This document shows, piece after piece, positions 20,206-20,345 of a DNA stretch of 20,345 nt. The notes below the pieces were generated by a model, which worked only from the letters and a program-made list of their open reading frames with translations, was not told the DNA's origin and made no database searches. Within the stretch, counting starts at the first letter, position 1. The number at the start of each line of letters is the position of its first letter. The stretch comes from Acanthamoeba sp. SK_2022b (taxonomy: Eukaryota > Discosea > Longamoebia > Acanthamoebidae). The position numbers and the translations under genes were made by a program. The stretch spans positions 1 to 20,345 of the forward strand of contig JANDJZ010000749.1 of assembly GCA_027943245.1 (NCBI GenBank), read 5' to 3'.

Positions 20206-20345
20206 TGTGTGTGTGTGATTAAGTCCATGCAAACGCGTCGTCGTCATTGTGGGCAGTCGTCGGGCGTGCACCTGTGCCACGGAGCTCTGCTGAGGCTCGG
20301 GGAGCCGTTTGATCATGTAGTCGGTCAGCTCGCTCACGCCCATGC
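19668..20345 (-). CDS. ACTR5: actin-related protein 5, C-terminal exons (5' part outside window)
   Basis: ARP5 is the nuclear actin-fold subunit of the INO80 chromatin remodeller. Exons in transcript order: >20345-20272, 20127-20020, 19853-19668, all in phase 0. They encode GVSELTDYMIKRLPEPQQSS, then NIFLTGGNVLFPNFKERLE, RDLLASRPYGSSFTVSM, ADPLLDAWRGMAAWA, and a tail with ITRALYDEHGPQY and ASNFYFVPP ending in DE. The 'iFLTGGn..fpnfk.RlerdLl..rP' block is the actin fold. The RPYGSSF, DPLLDAW(R)G and ASNxY run is diagnostic of ARP5 rather than actin, ARP6 or ARP8. Both internal introns are dominated by (CA)n/(GT)n arrays (19877-19942 and 20136-20217). The gene is convergent with ZNFX1. N-terminal exons, including the nucleotide-binding half, lie beyond the right edge. 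Confidence 0.88.
19877..19942. repeat. interrupted (CA)n microsatellite in ARP5 intron
   Basis: CA blocks with extra C interruptions, in the intron 19854-20019 of the minus-strand ARP5 gene. Confidence 0.96.
20136..20217. repeat. (GT)n microsatellite in ARP5 intron
   Basis: About 40 units with one extra G, in the intron 20128-20271. On the coding strand it reads (CA)n and ends about 8 nt before the acceptor. Confidence 0.96.

Overview
This is a eukaryotic nuclear window. It is GC-rich and densely intron-bearing, with short GT-AG introns mostly between 60 and 250 nt and compact intergenic gaps of about 117 to 364 nt. Long (CA)n/(GT)n and related microsatellites sit inside introns. Gene content and intron style fit a free-living amoebozoan of the Acanthamoeba type. 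That assignment is an inference from style and protein similarity, not a database match.

Six protein-coding genes can be reconstructed exon by exon. All phases close, with one uncertain small exon in LENG8 and one possible retained intron in ZNFX1. From left to right they are: (1) TRAPPC8/Trs85, a TRAPP vesicle-tethering subunit, minus strand, 16 exons visible, its 3' end cut by the left edge. (2) A small QCR8-type subunit of mitochondrial complex III, minus, apparently with an exon that is only the ATG. (3) A LENG8/Thp3-type SAC3-PCI protein, minus, 15 exons, with a Q/Y/A-rich N-terminus. (4) SLX1, the GIY-YIG structure-specific endonuclease, plus, 7 exons. (5) ZNFX1, an NFX1-type zinc-finger SF1 helicase of about 2064 residues, plus, 28 exons over about 8.8 kb. 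(6) The C-terminal exons of actin-related protein 5 (ARP5/ACTR5, INO80 complex), minus, entering from the right edge.

LENG8 and SLX1 are divergent across 167 bp and probably share a promoter region. SLX1 and ZNFX1 are tandem. ZNFX1 and ARP5 converge with 117 bp between stop codons. The neighbours are housekeeping genes of unrelated pathways (vesicle traffic, respiration, mRNA processing/export, DNA repair, RNA surveillance, chromatin remodelling). I see no operon, mobile element, CRISPR, rRNA or tRNA.

The most interesting items are these: a ZNFX1 protein with an N-terminal PB1/ubiquitin-like domain and an RG-rich linker ahead of the conserved ZNFX1 core; introns carrying tandem arrays whose unit is itself a 5' splice-site-like sequence; a 69-nt stopless intron inside the SLX1 zinc finger; a GC-AG intron at the end of ZNFX1; and an ATG-only first exon in QCR8. 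All intron calls come from reading splice motifs, phase and protein-family continuity; none is backed by transcript data.
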